The notes under the pieces are model-generated. The model saw nothing but the letters and a program-made list of their open reading frames with translations, ran no database searches and was not told the origin of the DNA. This document shows, one piece after another, positions 1 through 7,300 of a DNA stretch of 55,022 nt; positions within the stretch are counted from its first letter, which is position 1; the number at the start of each line of letters is the position of its first letter. The stretch is from Ventricola sp051883735 (lineage in GTDB: Bacteria > Bacillota > Clostridia > Christensenellales > Aristaeellaceae), in contig JBJEUH010000140.1 of NCBI GenBank assembly GCA_051883735.1, positions 1 through 55,022 on the forward strand, read 5' to 3'. The translations under genes and the position numbers were made by a program.

Positions 1-1
1 C

Positions 2-1660
2 GTGAAGGCGATGGGCTACAAGTACTCCACCATCGGCGCGGTCACCGTCGCCGTGTCCGACGTCATCGTGCCGCCGGAGAAGAAGCCGATCCTGGACGAC
101 GCGGAGAAGCGCGTGCGCCAGATCGAGAAGCTCTTCAAGCGCGGCATGCTGACCGACGAGGAGCGCTACAACCGCGTGGTGGACGTCTGGTCCAAGACCA
201 CCGACGACGTCAAGGCCAAGATCATGGACCACATGGACGAGTTCAACCCGATTCGCATGATGACGGACTCCGGCGCCCGTGGCTCCATTTCCCAGGTTTC
301 CCAGCTGGCCGGCATGCGCGGCATGATGGCCTCCCCGACCGGCCGTCCGCTGGAGATGCCGGTCAAGGCGAACTTCCGCGAGGGCCTGACGGTTCTCGAA
401 TTCTTCCAGTCCTCGCACGGCTCCCGCAAGGCGCTGTCCGATACGGCGCTTCGTACCGCGGACTCGGGCTATCTGACCCGCCGCCTCGTTGACGTCTCTC
501 AGGAGGTCATCGTGCGCGAGGAGGACTGCTTCGCCGCGCGCCGCGAGAAGATCCGCGGCATCACCGTGACCGCCATCGGCTCCGAGCGCGACCCGATCGA
601 GAAGCTGATCGACCGCATCGTCGGCCGCGTGGCCGCCGAGGACGTCGTCAATCCGGCGACCGGCGAGGTGATCGTGCCGTGCAACGAGATGATCACCTAC
701 GACAAGGGCAACGAGATCGTCGCCTGCGGCATCAAGGCCGTGCAGATCCGCTCCGTGCTGACCTGCCGCAACGAGACCGGCGTGTGCGTCAAGTGCTACG
801 GCCAGAACCTGGCCCACGGCGGCTACGTCAACATCGGCGAGGCGGTCGGCATCGTCGCGGCGCAGGCCATCGGCGAGCCGGGCACGCAGCTGACGATGCG
901 TACCTTCCATACCGGCGGCGTGGCCTCCGAGAAGGACATCACGCAGGGTCTTCCGCGCGTCGAGGAGCTGTTTGAGGCCCGCAAGCCCAAGCGCGAGGCG
1001 ATGCTGGCGGAGATCTCCGGCACCATCTCCCTGGGCGAGAACAAGAAGAAGCGCGAGCTGATCATCACCTCCGACGACGGCACCATGAAGGCCTATCCGA
1101 TCGCCTACGGCAGCCGCCTGAAGGTGAAGGAGGGCGACCGCGTTGTGGCGGGCGACGAGCTGACCGAGGGCCAGATCAACCCGCACGACCTGCTGCGCAT
1201 CCTCGGCGTCAAGGCCGTTCAGGAGCACCTGCTCAAGGAGGTCCTGATGGTCTACCGCCTGCAGGGCGTCGGCATCGGCGACAAGCACATCGAGGTCATC
1301 GTCCATCAGATGCTGCGCAAGGTCCGCGTCGAGGACGCCGGCGACACCAACATGCTCCCCGGCTCCATGGTCGATATCTTCCACTTCGAGAAGGAGAACG
1401 AGAAGACGATCATGGCGGGCGGCCGTCCGGCCGTGGCCAAGCGCATCCTGCTGGGCATCACCAAGGCGGCCCTGGCCACCGAGTCCTTCCTCTCCGCCGC
1501 CTCCTTCCAGGAGACGACCCGCGTGCTCACCGAGGCCGCGATCAAGGGCAAGGAGGATCACCTCGTCGGCCTCAAGGAGAACGTCATCATCGGCAAGATC
1601 ATCCCGGCCGGTACCGGCATGCCGCGCTACCGCGACGTCGAGGTCAAGGAGATGTACTGA
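2..1660 (+). CDS. rpoC: RNA polymerase subunit beta' (3' part)
   Basis: C-terminal 552 residues of the beta' subunit of RNA polymerase; the gene runs off the left edge, so the true start is outside the window. The segment begins near the secondary-channel rim helices and contains the trigger-loop region (residues about 120-170, including FREGLTVLEFF and the following SSHGSRKALSDTALRTADSG stretch). A zinc-binding cluster follows, with Cys near residue 240 and then CRNETGVCVKC. The C-terminal part carries the EPGTQLTMRTFHTGG segment and ends near the omega-binding tail. This is the catalytic core of transcription, normally the last gene of rpoBC. An intrinsic terminator lies 28 bases after the stop. 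Confidence 0.98.
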   Translation: MKAMGYKYSTIGAVTVAVSDVIVPPEKKPILDDAEKRVRQIEKLFKRGMLTDEERYNRVVDVWSKTTDDVKAKIMDHMDEFNPIRMMTDSGARGSISQVSQLAGMRGMMASPTGRPLEMPVKANFREGLTVLEFFQSSHGSRKALSDTALRTADSGYLTRRLVDVSQEVIVREEDCFAARREKIRGITVTAIGSERDPIEKLIDRIVGRVAAEDVVNPATGEVIVPCNEMITYDKGNEIVACGIKAVQIRSVLTCRNETGVCVKCYGQNLAHGGYVNIGEAVGIVAAQAIGEPGTQLTMRTFHTGGVASEKDITQGLPRVEELFEARKPKREAMLAEISGTISLGENKKKRELIITSDDGTMKAYPIAYGSRLKVKEGDRVVAGDELTEGQINPHDLLRILGVKAVQEHLLKEVLMVYRLQGVGIGDKHIEVIVHQMLRKVRVEDAGDTNMLPGSMVDIFHFEKENEKTIMAGGRPAVAKRILLGITKAALATESFLSAASFQETTRVLTEAAIKGKEDHLVGLKENVIIGKIIPAGTGMPRYRDVEVKEMY

Positions 1661-1687
1661 TTCTCTCCCGCAAATGGATATAAGCAA

Positions 1688-1717
1688 AGACGCTCGGAGA
1701 TTCCGGGCGTCTTTTTC
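1688..1717 (+). terminator. Intrinsic terminator after rpoC
   Basis: Ten-base stem AGACGCTCGG / CCGGGCGTCT (one G-U pair), loop AGATT, followed by TTTTTC. It closes the rpoBC transcription unit. Confidence 0.85.
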
Positions 1718-1754
1718 TGCATCATGAGGATTTTCTTCTGCATGGCTTTCCTAT

Positions 1755-1783
1755 GCGCGAAGCGGAGAAGGGGGGGCCGCCCC
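1755..1783 (+). repeat. R1 dispersed element, 5' fragment
   Basis: GCGCGAAGCGGAGAAGGG matches the opening of the R1 element seen elsewhere in the window, followed by a short GGGGCC/GGCCGCCCC stretch. It is truncated: the two R1 hairpins are not present. It lies in the 250-base gap between rpoC and fucO. The rest of that gap is AT-richer, with a TTGACA at 1826 but no convincing -10 partner. Confidence 0.5.
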
Positions 1784-1912
1784 GCACAGAAGGAAAAATA
1801 GATTTTTCTGAGAAATATGCAGGAATTGACAAAAAACTGTCGAAAAGACAGAACACAGACAGCTTTGGCTGCCCATTCATTGTCAAACAGCATGTTAAGG
1901 AGGGCGTTTCCC

Positions 1913-3061
1913 ATGGCGAATCGTATCGTTTTGAACCCCATTTCCTATCACGGCAAGGGCGCGATTGAGAACATCGTGCCGGAGCTCACCTCCCGCGGCT
2001 ACAAGAAGGCGTTTGTCTGCTCCGACCCCGCGCTGGTCAAGGCCGGCGTGACGGCGAAGGTGACCGACCTGCTGGACAAGGCCGGCTTTGCCTACACCGT
2101 GTACAGCGAGATCAAGCCGAACCCGACCATCGAGAACGTGCTTTCCGGCGTGGCGGCCTTCAAGGCCTGCGGCGCGGACTGCATCGTGACCATCGGCGGC
2201 GGCTCCTCCATGGACACCGCGAAGGCCGTCGGCATCATCATCAACAATCCGGAGTTTGCGGACGTGCGCTCCCTGGAGGGCGTTGCGCCGACGAAGAACA
2301 AGACCGTCTTCACCATCGCCGTGCCCACCACCGCCGGCACCGCGGCTGAGGTGACGATCAACTACGTCATCACCGACGTGGAGAAGAAGCGCAAGTTTGT
2401 CTGCGTCGACGTGCACGACATCCCCGAGGTTGCCGTCGTCGATCCGGACATGATGTCCTCCATGCCCAAGGGCCTGACCGCCGCGACCGGCATGGACGCG
2501 CTGACCCACGCCATCGAGGGCTTCATCACCAAGGGCGCCTGGGAGATGACCGACATGTTCCATCTCAAGGCGATCGAGATCATCGCCAAGTCCCTGCGCG
2601 CGGCGGTTGCCGGCGAGGCCGAGGGCTTCGAGGGCATGGCGCTGGGCCAGTATGTGGCCGGCATGGGCTTCTCCAACGTGGGCCTGGGCATCGTGCACTC
2701 CATGGCGCACACGCTGGGCGCGGTGTATGACACCCCGCACGGTGTGGCCAACGCCATCCTGCTGCCGACGATCATGGAATACAATGCGCCGGTGACGGGC
2801 GACAAGTACAAGTACATCGCCGCGGCGATGGGCGTTGAGGGCGTGGAGGCCATGACGCAGGACGAGTACCGCAAGGCCGCCTGCGACGCCGTGCGCAAGC
2901 TGAGCGCCGACGTGGGCATCCCGGCGGACCTCAAGGCGATCGTCAAGGCCGAGGATATCGACTTCCTGGCCGAGTCCGCGTATGCCGATGCGTGCCGCCC
3001 GGGCAACCCGCGCGACACCAGCGTGGCGGAGATCAAGGAGCTGTTCCTCAAGCTCATGTAA
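1913..3061 (+). CDS. fucO: Iron-dependent alcohol dehydrogenase, lactaldehyde reductase type
   Basis: Group III (iron-type) alcohol dehydrogenase, 382 residues, the same length as E. coli FucO and very similar along its whole length (for example ADVRSLEG, TTAGTAAEVTINYVITD, GQYVAGMGFSNVGLG). FucO reduces L-lactaldehyde to 1,2-propanediol with NADH during fucose or rhamnose fermentation. The nucleotide-binding GGGSSMD sits at residues 95-101. Metal ligands fall at D195, H199, H262 and H276, matching D196/H200/H263/H277 of FucO. The start at 1913 is chosen because TAAGGAGG precedes it at good spacing; the reading frame extends 96 bases upstream without a ribosome site. Monocistronic by appearance. 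No fucose or rhamnose genes are adjacent, so the natural aldehyde substrate is inferred. Confidence 0.9.
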   Translation: MANRIVLNPISYHGKGAIENIVPELTSRGYKKAFVCSDPALVKAGVTAKVTDLLDKAGFAYTVYSEIKPNPTIENVLSGVAAFKACGADCIVTIGGGSSMDTAKAVGIIINNPEFADVRSLEGVAPTKNKTVFTIAVPTTAGTAAEVTINYVITDVEKKRKFVCVDVHDIPEVAVVDPDMMSSMPKGLTAATGMDALTHAIEGFITKGAWEMTDMFHLKAIEIIAKSLRAAVAGEAEGFEGMALGQYVAGMGFSNVGLGIVHSMAHTLGAVYDTPHGVANAILLPTIMEYNAPVTGDKYKYIAAAMGVEGVEAMTQDEYRKAACDAVRKLSADVGIPADLKAIVKAEDIDFLAESAYADACRPGNPRDTSVAEIKELFLKLM

Positions 3062-3074
3062 TTCGCGACCATGG

Positions 3075-3115
3075 AAAGGGGCGGGAAGGGCGCTTGCGCC
3101 GCTTCCCGCCCCTTT
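3075..3115. terminator. Bidirectional terminator between fucO and pepT
   Basis: Long perfect stem AAAGGGGCGGGAAG / CTTCCCGCCCCTTT with an inner GGCGC/GCGCC. T-runs on both strands suit the convergent arrangement of fucO and pepT. Confidence 0.85.
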
Positions 3116-3163
3116 TGATATGAACGCTTCGCGCGGCTGAAAACAGCTTGGGATGGAATCGGA

Positions 3164-4378
3164 TCACCGCACCTCGGTCATCAGCAGCTCGACCATCTTC
3201 GCGCAGCGGTCCATGCTCTCCATGGCGATGTGCTCGAACTTGCCGTGGTAGGCGAAGCCGCCGGTGCACAGGTTCGGCGTGGGCATGCCCATCTCGGAGA
3301 GACGGCAGCCGTCCGTGCCGCCGCGCACCGGCTCCACAAACGGCGCCATGCCCGCCAGGCGCGCAGCCTTCTTCGCGTTCTCCACCAGCTCCATGTGCGG
3401 CGCGATCCTCTCGGCCATGTTGTAGTAGGTGTCCTTCAGCGTCAGCTTCACGACCTCGCGGCCATAGCGCTCGTTGAGCACCTTCGCCGCGTGGCGCAAG
3501 GTCTGCTTGCGCACCTCGAACGCCGCGCGGTCGTGGTCGCGCACGATGTAGTCAAGCTGCGCATGGGAGACGTCGCCCTTTATGTCGTGCAGATGGAAGA
3601 AGCCCTCGTAGCCCTCGGTCAGGCGCGGGATATCGCCCGCAGGCAGCAGGGCGTTGAACTCCATCGCGACCAGCGAGGCGTTGATCATCGTGTCCTTCGA
3701 GGCGCCCGGATGCACGCTCATGCCGGTGATCTCCACCCGCGCGGAGGCGGCGTTGAACGTCTCATAGGCGATCTCGCCCTCGGCGCCGCCGTCCACGGTG
3801 TAGGCGAACTGCGCGCCGAACTTGGCGACGTCGAAGTGCGCCACGCCCATGCCGATCTCCTCGTCCGGGGTGAAGGCGATGCAGAGCCTGCCGTGCGGCT
3901 TGCTTTCGGTGACAATGGCCTCCACGGCGGTGAGAATCTCCGCGATGCCGACCTTGTCGTCCGCGCCCAGCAGCGTGGTGCCGTCGGAGGTGATGAGCGT
4001 CATGCCTGCAAGCGCCTTGAGCGTCGGGAAGCTCTCGACGCTCAGCACGTCGCCCGTGCCGGCGAGCACCACGTCGCCGCCGTCGTAGTCGGGCAGGATC
4101 TGGGGCTTCACGTTCTCGCCGGAGTAGTCGGGCGAGGTGTCCATGTGCGCGATGAAGCCCAGCGCGGGCAGCGCTTCGCAGCCCTTCGTGGCGCTCAGCC
4201 AGCCATAGACCACGCCGAACTCGTCGACGTGGGCGTCTTCAAGGCCCAGCGCGGTCATTTCCTCCACCAGCATGTGCGCCAGGTCGAGCTGGATCGCGGA
4301 GGACGGCGCGGCGTCGGAGGCGGGGTCGGAGGTGGTGTGCACCTTGACGTACTTGAGGAATCGTTCACAGGCTCGCAT
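3164..4378 (-). CDS. pepT: Peptidase T (tripeptidase)
   Basis: Zinc aminotripeptidase of the M20 family, 404 residues, which removes N-terminal residues from tripeptides in the cytoplasm. All expected metal and catalytic residues are visible: H78 in AHMDTSPD, D140 in LLGADDK, E173/E174 in PDEEIG, D196 in TVDGG, and the C-terminal YHGKFEH. The PepT-specific dimerisation insert (residues about 205-320) is present, separating it from PepD and other M20 members. AAGGAG precedes the ATG. It is transcribed alone, convergent with fucO. Two dispersed repeats occupy the DNA upstream of it. Confidence 0.95.
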   Translation of the reverse strand: MRACERFLKYVKVHTTSDPASDAAPSSAIQLDLAHMLVEEMTALGLEDAHVDEFGVVYGWLSATKGCEALPALGFIAHMDTSPDYSGENVKPQILPDYDGGDVVLAGTGDVLSVESFPTLKALAGMTLITSDGTTLLGADDKVGIAEILTAVEAIVTESKPHGRLCIAFTPDEEIGMGVAHFDVAKFGAQFAYTVDGGAEGEIAYETFNAASARVEITGMSVHPGASKDTMINASLVAMEFNALLPAGDIPRLTEGYEGFFHLHDIKGDVSHAQLDYIVRDHDRAAFEVRKQTLRHAAKVLNERYGREVVKLTLKDTYYNMAERIAPHMELVENAKKAARLAGMAPFVEPVRGGTDGCRLSEMGMPTPNLCTGGFAYHGKFEHIAMESMDRCAKMVELLMTEVR

Positions 4379-4424
4379 AAGATACTCTCCTTATCAGCGT
4401 TCTAAACTATAACTGCTTGAAACT

Positions 4425-4589
4425 GCGCGAAGCGAAGAAGGGACTGGAGCCTGCCGCCGCCGGTGGCGGAAACTGGCAGGCGGAACGTCGGGAATCGCAA
4501 GGAGCGGCAGAATGCCGCGACTATGCGAGTTCCCCGGGAGTCTGAGGGACAGGGTCCCTCAGGCAGGTTTCAGGGCGGCAGCCCTGACG
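4425..4589 (+). repeat. R1 dispersed element interrupted by R2
   Basis: The opening GCGCGAAGCGAAGAAGGGA (4425-4443) and the two-hairpin remainder GGGAGTCTGAGGGAC... (4536-4589) form one R1 element split by a 92-base R2 element. GGGA is present on both sides of the insert (4440-4443 and 4536-4539), as if duplicated. The remaining R1 hairpins are TGAGGGAC/GTCCCTCA and CAGGGC/GCCCTG. This fills the intergenic space between pepT and the AEC gene. Confidence 0.7.
4446..4537 (+). repeat. R2 structured element, copy 1
   Basis: 92 bases, closely similar to 26860-26951. It folds as two hairpins. The first is GCCTGCC...GGCAGGC with an inner CCGCC/GGCGG. The second (4490-4534) is GGGAATCGCA / TGCGAGTTCCC enclosing loop AGGA/GACTA, inner stem GCGGCA/TGCCGC and triloop GAA. 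No ORF is conserved between copies, so it is likely an RNA or DNA structural element. Function unknown. Confidence 0.7.
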
Positions 4590-4600
4590 TGCTCTTCGGC

Positions 4601-5515
4601 TTAGAGCACCACGGCGATCAGCGCACACAGAAGCGGCAGCGTCACGCCGCTCATCAGCGTGGAGACGAGCACCGCGTGGGAGGCGGTCATGTCGGTGGGG
4701 CGGTAGATGTCGCAGATCATGCCGCAGTTGCCGGCGATGGGCATGCCGGCCAGCAGCACGCTGATGCCCACCAGCATGCGGTCGATCGGCAGGGGGAGCA
4801 TGACCAGCAGCATCAGCAGCGGCATGACGACCATGCTCAGCAGACAGATGCGGTACAGGCGGGGATTGGTCATCGCGGCGTGCAGGTCGCTGTGCGCGAC
4901 GGACGCACCGATGATCATCATCGCCAGCGGCGTGTTCATGGAGCCGATGGAGGCCAGCGTGGTCTCGAGCGCGTCGGGCAGATGCCAGCCCGTCACGCCG
5001 AAAAGCAGGCCGATCAGCGCCGCGATGATGCAGGCGTTGACCATGTTCTTCAGGCTGAACTTGGCGCCCTTGGTGATGAGCAGCACGCCGTAGGAGAAGA
5101 AGCACAGGTTGAAGATCAGGATGAACATGGACAGGCGTGCCACGCCGTCCGGCCCGTAGACCGACTGGATGACCGGGATGCCCATGAAGCCGACGTTGGT
5201 GAAGATGAGCATCATCTGATCCAGGCCGCTGTCCTCCGGTTTGGTGCGCATGAGGCGCACCAGCACGGCGGCGAAGACGATCATCAGCAGGAAGAACAGC
5301 ACGCCGATCCCCGCGGCGCTGATCATCGTCATCGGGCTGCTGTCGCTCTCGAGCACCGAGGAGATGATGATGCACGGCGCGGCGGTGTTCAGCGTGAAGG
5401 AGGACAGGCGCTTGCGGAACTCCGGCGTCATGATGCCCGCGCGCGCGACGATGTAGCCGGCCAGCATCATGAGGAACAGCGAAATCAGCTGGCTGATGAC
5501 AGTGGAAAGGTTCAT
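4601..5515 (-). CDS. AEC family auxin-efflux-type transporter
   Basis: Integral membrane carrier of the AEC (auxin efflux carrier) family, 304 residues with about ten hydrophobic segments split into two halves by a central linker. Family members export or exchange organic acids such as malate; the substrate here cannot be read from sequence. The start at 5515 is chosen because GGAGG lies seven bases upstream; the frame continues 17 codons further without support. It is divergent from dnaX, and the two promoters share their -35 region. Alternative: a generic permease of the bile/arsenite/riboflavin superfamily, but residue pattern and length favour AEC. Confidence 0.85.
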   Translation of the reverse strand: MNLSTVISQLISLFLMMLAGYIVARAGIMTPEFRKRLSSFTLNTAAPCIIISSVLESDSSPMTMISAAGIGVLFFLLMIVFAAVLVRLMRTKPEDSGLDQMMLIFTNVGFMGIPVIQSVYGPDGVARLSMFILIFNLCFFSYGVLLITKGAKFSLKNMVNACIIAALIGLLFGVTGWHLPDALETTLASIGSMNTPLAMMIIGASVAHSDLHAAMTNPRLYRICLLSMVVMPLLMLLVMLPLPIDRMLVGISVLLAGMPIAGNCGMICDIYRPTDMTASHAVLVSTLMSGVTLPLLCALIAVVL

Positions 5516-5557
5516 GGAACAGCCTCCGTATGCAGGGGTGACAAAAGTTGCTTTCCT

Positions 5558-5586
5558 ATTGTACACCCTGACCGGGAGGTTGTAAA
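5558..5586 (-). promoter_or_regulatory. Sigma-A promoter of the AEC gene
   Basis: Minus-strand TTTACA (5581-5586), 17-base spacer, TACAAT (5558-5563). The -35 overlaps the -35 of the divergent dnaX promoter. Confidence 0.65.
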
Positions 5587-5608
5587 GTTGGCATTTTTAT
5601 GCTATCCT
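5580..5608 (+). promoter_or_regulatory. Probable sigma-A promoter of dnaX
   Basis: TTGTAA (5580-5585), 17-base spacer, TATCCT (5603-5608). Four of six matches in each hexamer; it overlaps the divergent AEC promoter. Confidence 0.45.
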
Positions 5609-5644
5609 ATCTCCGAAGTTTTATGGCGTGATGGAGGAAGAACA

Positions 5645-7300
5645 ATGGGGTATCAGGCGCTGTACCGCCGCTACCGTCCGGCGCGGTTTGACGATTTCGT
5701 GGGGCAGGAGGCCATCATCAAAACGCTGCGCAGCCAGGTGATGAGCGGACGCATCGCGCACGCGTATCTGTTCTGCGGCACGCGCGGCACGGGCAAGACC
5801 TCGACGGCCAAGGTGTTCGCGCGCGCGGTGAACTGCGAAAACCCGGACCGCGGCGAGCCGTGCGGGCAGTGCGCGGCGTGCAGGGCGCTTTCCGCCGAGA
5901 GCAGCCTGGACATCCTGGAGATCGACGCGGCGAGCAACAACGGCGTGGACGAGATCCGCGACCTGCGCGAGAAGGTGAAGTACCCGCCGCAGTCGGGCCG
6001 CTACCGCGTGTACATCATCGACGAGGTGCACATGCTCTCCCAGGGCGCGTTCAACGCGCTGCTCAAGACGCTGGAGGAACCGCCCGCCTACGTCGTCTTC
6101 ATCCTGGCGACCACGGAGCCGCAGAAGCTCCCGGCGACGATCCTCTCCCGTTGCCAGCGCTTTGACTTCGGGCGCATCCCCGCGCACCAGATCATCGCGC
6201 GGCTGCGCGTGGCGCTGGAGGAGGGCGGGATCGCGGCCGAGGAGGCGGCGCTCGCGCGCATCGCGCGCGCGGCGGAGGGCGGCATGCGCGACGCCTGGTC
6301 GATCCTGGACATGTGCCTGGGCTATGCGCAGGAGGACGGCGCGGGCCTGACGGAGGCGCTGGTTCTGCAGGTGCTGGGCGCGGCGGACAAGCGGTTCCTG
6401 TTCGAATTCGCGGACAGGCTCATCGGCGCGGACGCGGTCGACGCGCTTACCATGATCGACGGCATGATGCGCGCGGGCCGGGAGGTTCAGGTGTTCGTGC
6501 GCGACGTGAGCGGCCACCTGCGCAACCTGCTGCTGGCCGGCGTCTGCGGCGCGGAGCACGCCGCGGGTCTGCTGGAGGTGACGCAGGAGGACGCGGCGGC
6601 GTATGCGGAGCAGGCCGGGCGCACGTCGCGCACGCGGCTGATGCGCATGCTCGATTTGTTCCTGGCGAGCGAGACGGACATGAAGTGGGCCGCGCAGCCG
6701 CGCTTTGCCCTGGAGGCGGCGACGCTGCGCGCGTGCGAGCCGGAGGAGAGCCTGCAGCTGGAGGCGCTTGTCGCCCGCGTGGACGAGCTGGAGCGAAAGC
6801 TGCGCGAGGGCGCGATCGCCGTCGCGCCGAAGAAGCAGGCGCGCGCAGCCGAAGCGGCCGGGGCTGCGGCGCCCGACGCGCCGGCGGAGACAGCGCCGCC
6901 GAAGGCCGAGACGCCCAGGGGCCCCGCGCCGGACGCGGAGCGCATCTGGCAGGAGGCGGTGCGAAGGCTCAAGCAGAATCCGTTCGTCTTCAATTCGGTG
7001 AACAAGGGCAGGCTCATCGGCGGCGAGAACGGCCTGTTCACGGAGGTCTTTGACAAGGGCAGCGGCGCGATCCACGTCAAGCTGCTCTCCGCGCCGGACA
7101 AGAACGCCGCCGTGGCCGAGGCGCTGAGCGTGGCGGCGGGCTATCCGTGCACGTTCCGCGCGGTGCTGGAGGGCACGGTGGCCGAGTCGGACAAGGCGAT
7201 CCTGGCGGCGCAGCAGGAAGCCAGACAGCAGGCGGAAAAGAACCTGAACAAGGTATTTGGCACGTTTGGACGTGAGAATGTGAGGGTACTCGATGAATAA
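5645..7300 (+). CDS. dnaX: DNA polymerase III subunit gamma/tau
   Basis: Clamp-loader ATPase of the replisome, 551 residues. The N-terminal AAA+ module has the P-loop GTRGTGKTS (45-53), a zinc site (C64, C73, C76, C79), Walker B/DEVH in YIIDEVHML and the sensor segment LATTEPQKLP. Domain III follows, then an Ala/Pro-rich linker (about 385-425) and a C-terminal tau-like region. The start is set by GGAGG eight bases upstream of ATG 5645; an in-frame extension of nearly 400 codons upstream is a read-through artefact antisense to the AEC gene. I saw no A-rich slippery site for a gamma form. The usual neighbours ybaB and recR are absent; a glucosidase gene overlaps the 3' end instead. Confidence 0.96.
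   Translation: MGYQALYRRYRPARFDDFVGQEAIIKTLRSQVMSGRIAHAYLFCGTRGTGKTSTAKVFARAVNCENPDRGEPCGQCAACRALSAESSLDILEIDAASNNGVDEIRDLREKVKYPPQSGRYRVYIIDEVHMLSQGAFNALLKTLEEPPAYVVFILATTEPQKLPATILSRCQRFDFGRIPAHQIIARLRVALEEGGIAAEEAALARIARAAEGGMRDAWSILDMCLGYAQEDGAGLTEALVLQVLGAADKRFLFEFADRLIGADAVDALTMIDGMMRAGREVQVFVRDVSGHLRNLLLAGVCGAEHAAGLLEVTQEDAAAYAEQAGRTSRTRLMRMLDLFLASETDMKWAAQPRFALEAATLRACEPEESLQLEALVARVDELERKLREGAIAVAPKKQARAAEAAGAAAPDAPAETAPPKAETPRGPAPDAERIWQEAVRRLKQNPFVFNSVNKGRLIGGENGLFTEVFDKGSGAIHVKLLSAPDKNAAVAEALSVAAGYPCTFRAVLEGTVAESDKAILAAQQEARQQAEKNLNKVFGTFGRENVRVLDE

Noticed and set aside
1826..1854. TTGACA upstream of fucO as a promoter
   Set aside because: No acceptable -10 hexamer at 16-18 bases; the true promoter could not be placed.
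1895..2740. Many long antisense ORFs (for example opposite fucO, dnaX, the glycosyltransferase and ABC genes)
   Set aside because: High GC makes stop codons rare in shadow frames. Their products are low-complexity His/Arg/Ala-rich strings with no ribosome sites or family features.
4463..5644. Long in-frame N-terminal extension of dnaX (394 codons)
   Set aside because: It is antisense to the AEC gene and crosses a repeat; composition is His/Gln/Arg-rich as expected of a shadow frame. The real start has a good ribosome site.
5645..7300. Programmed frameshift for a gamma form of DnaX
   Set aside because: No A6G-type slippery site with a following hairpin was found.
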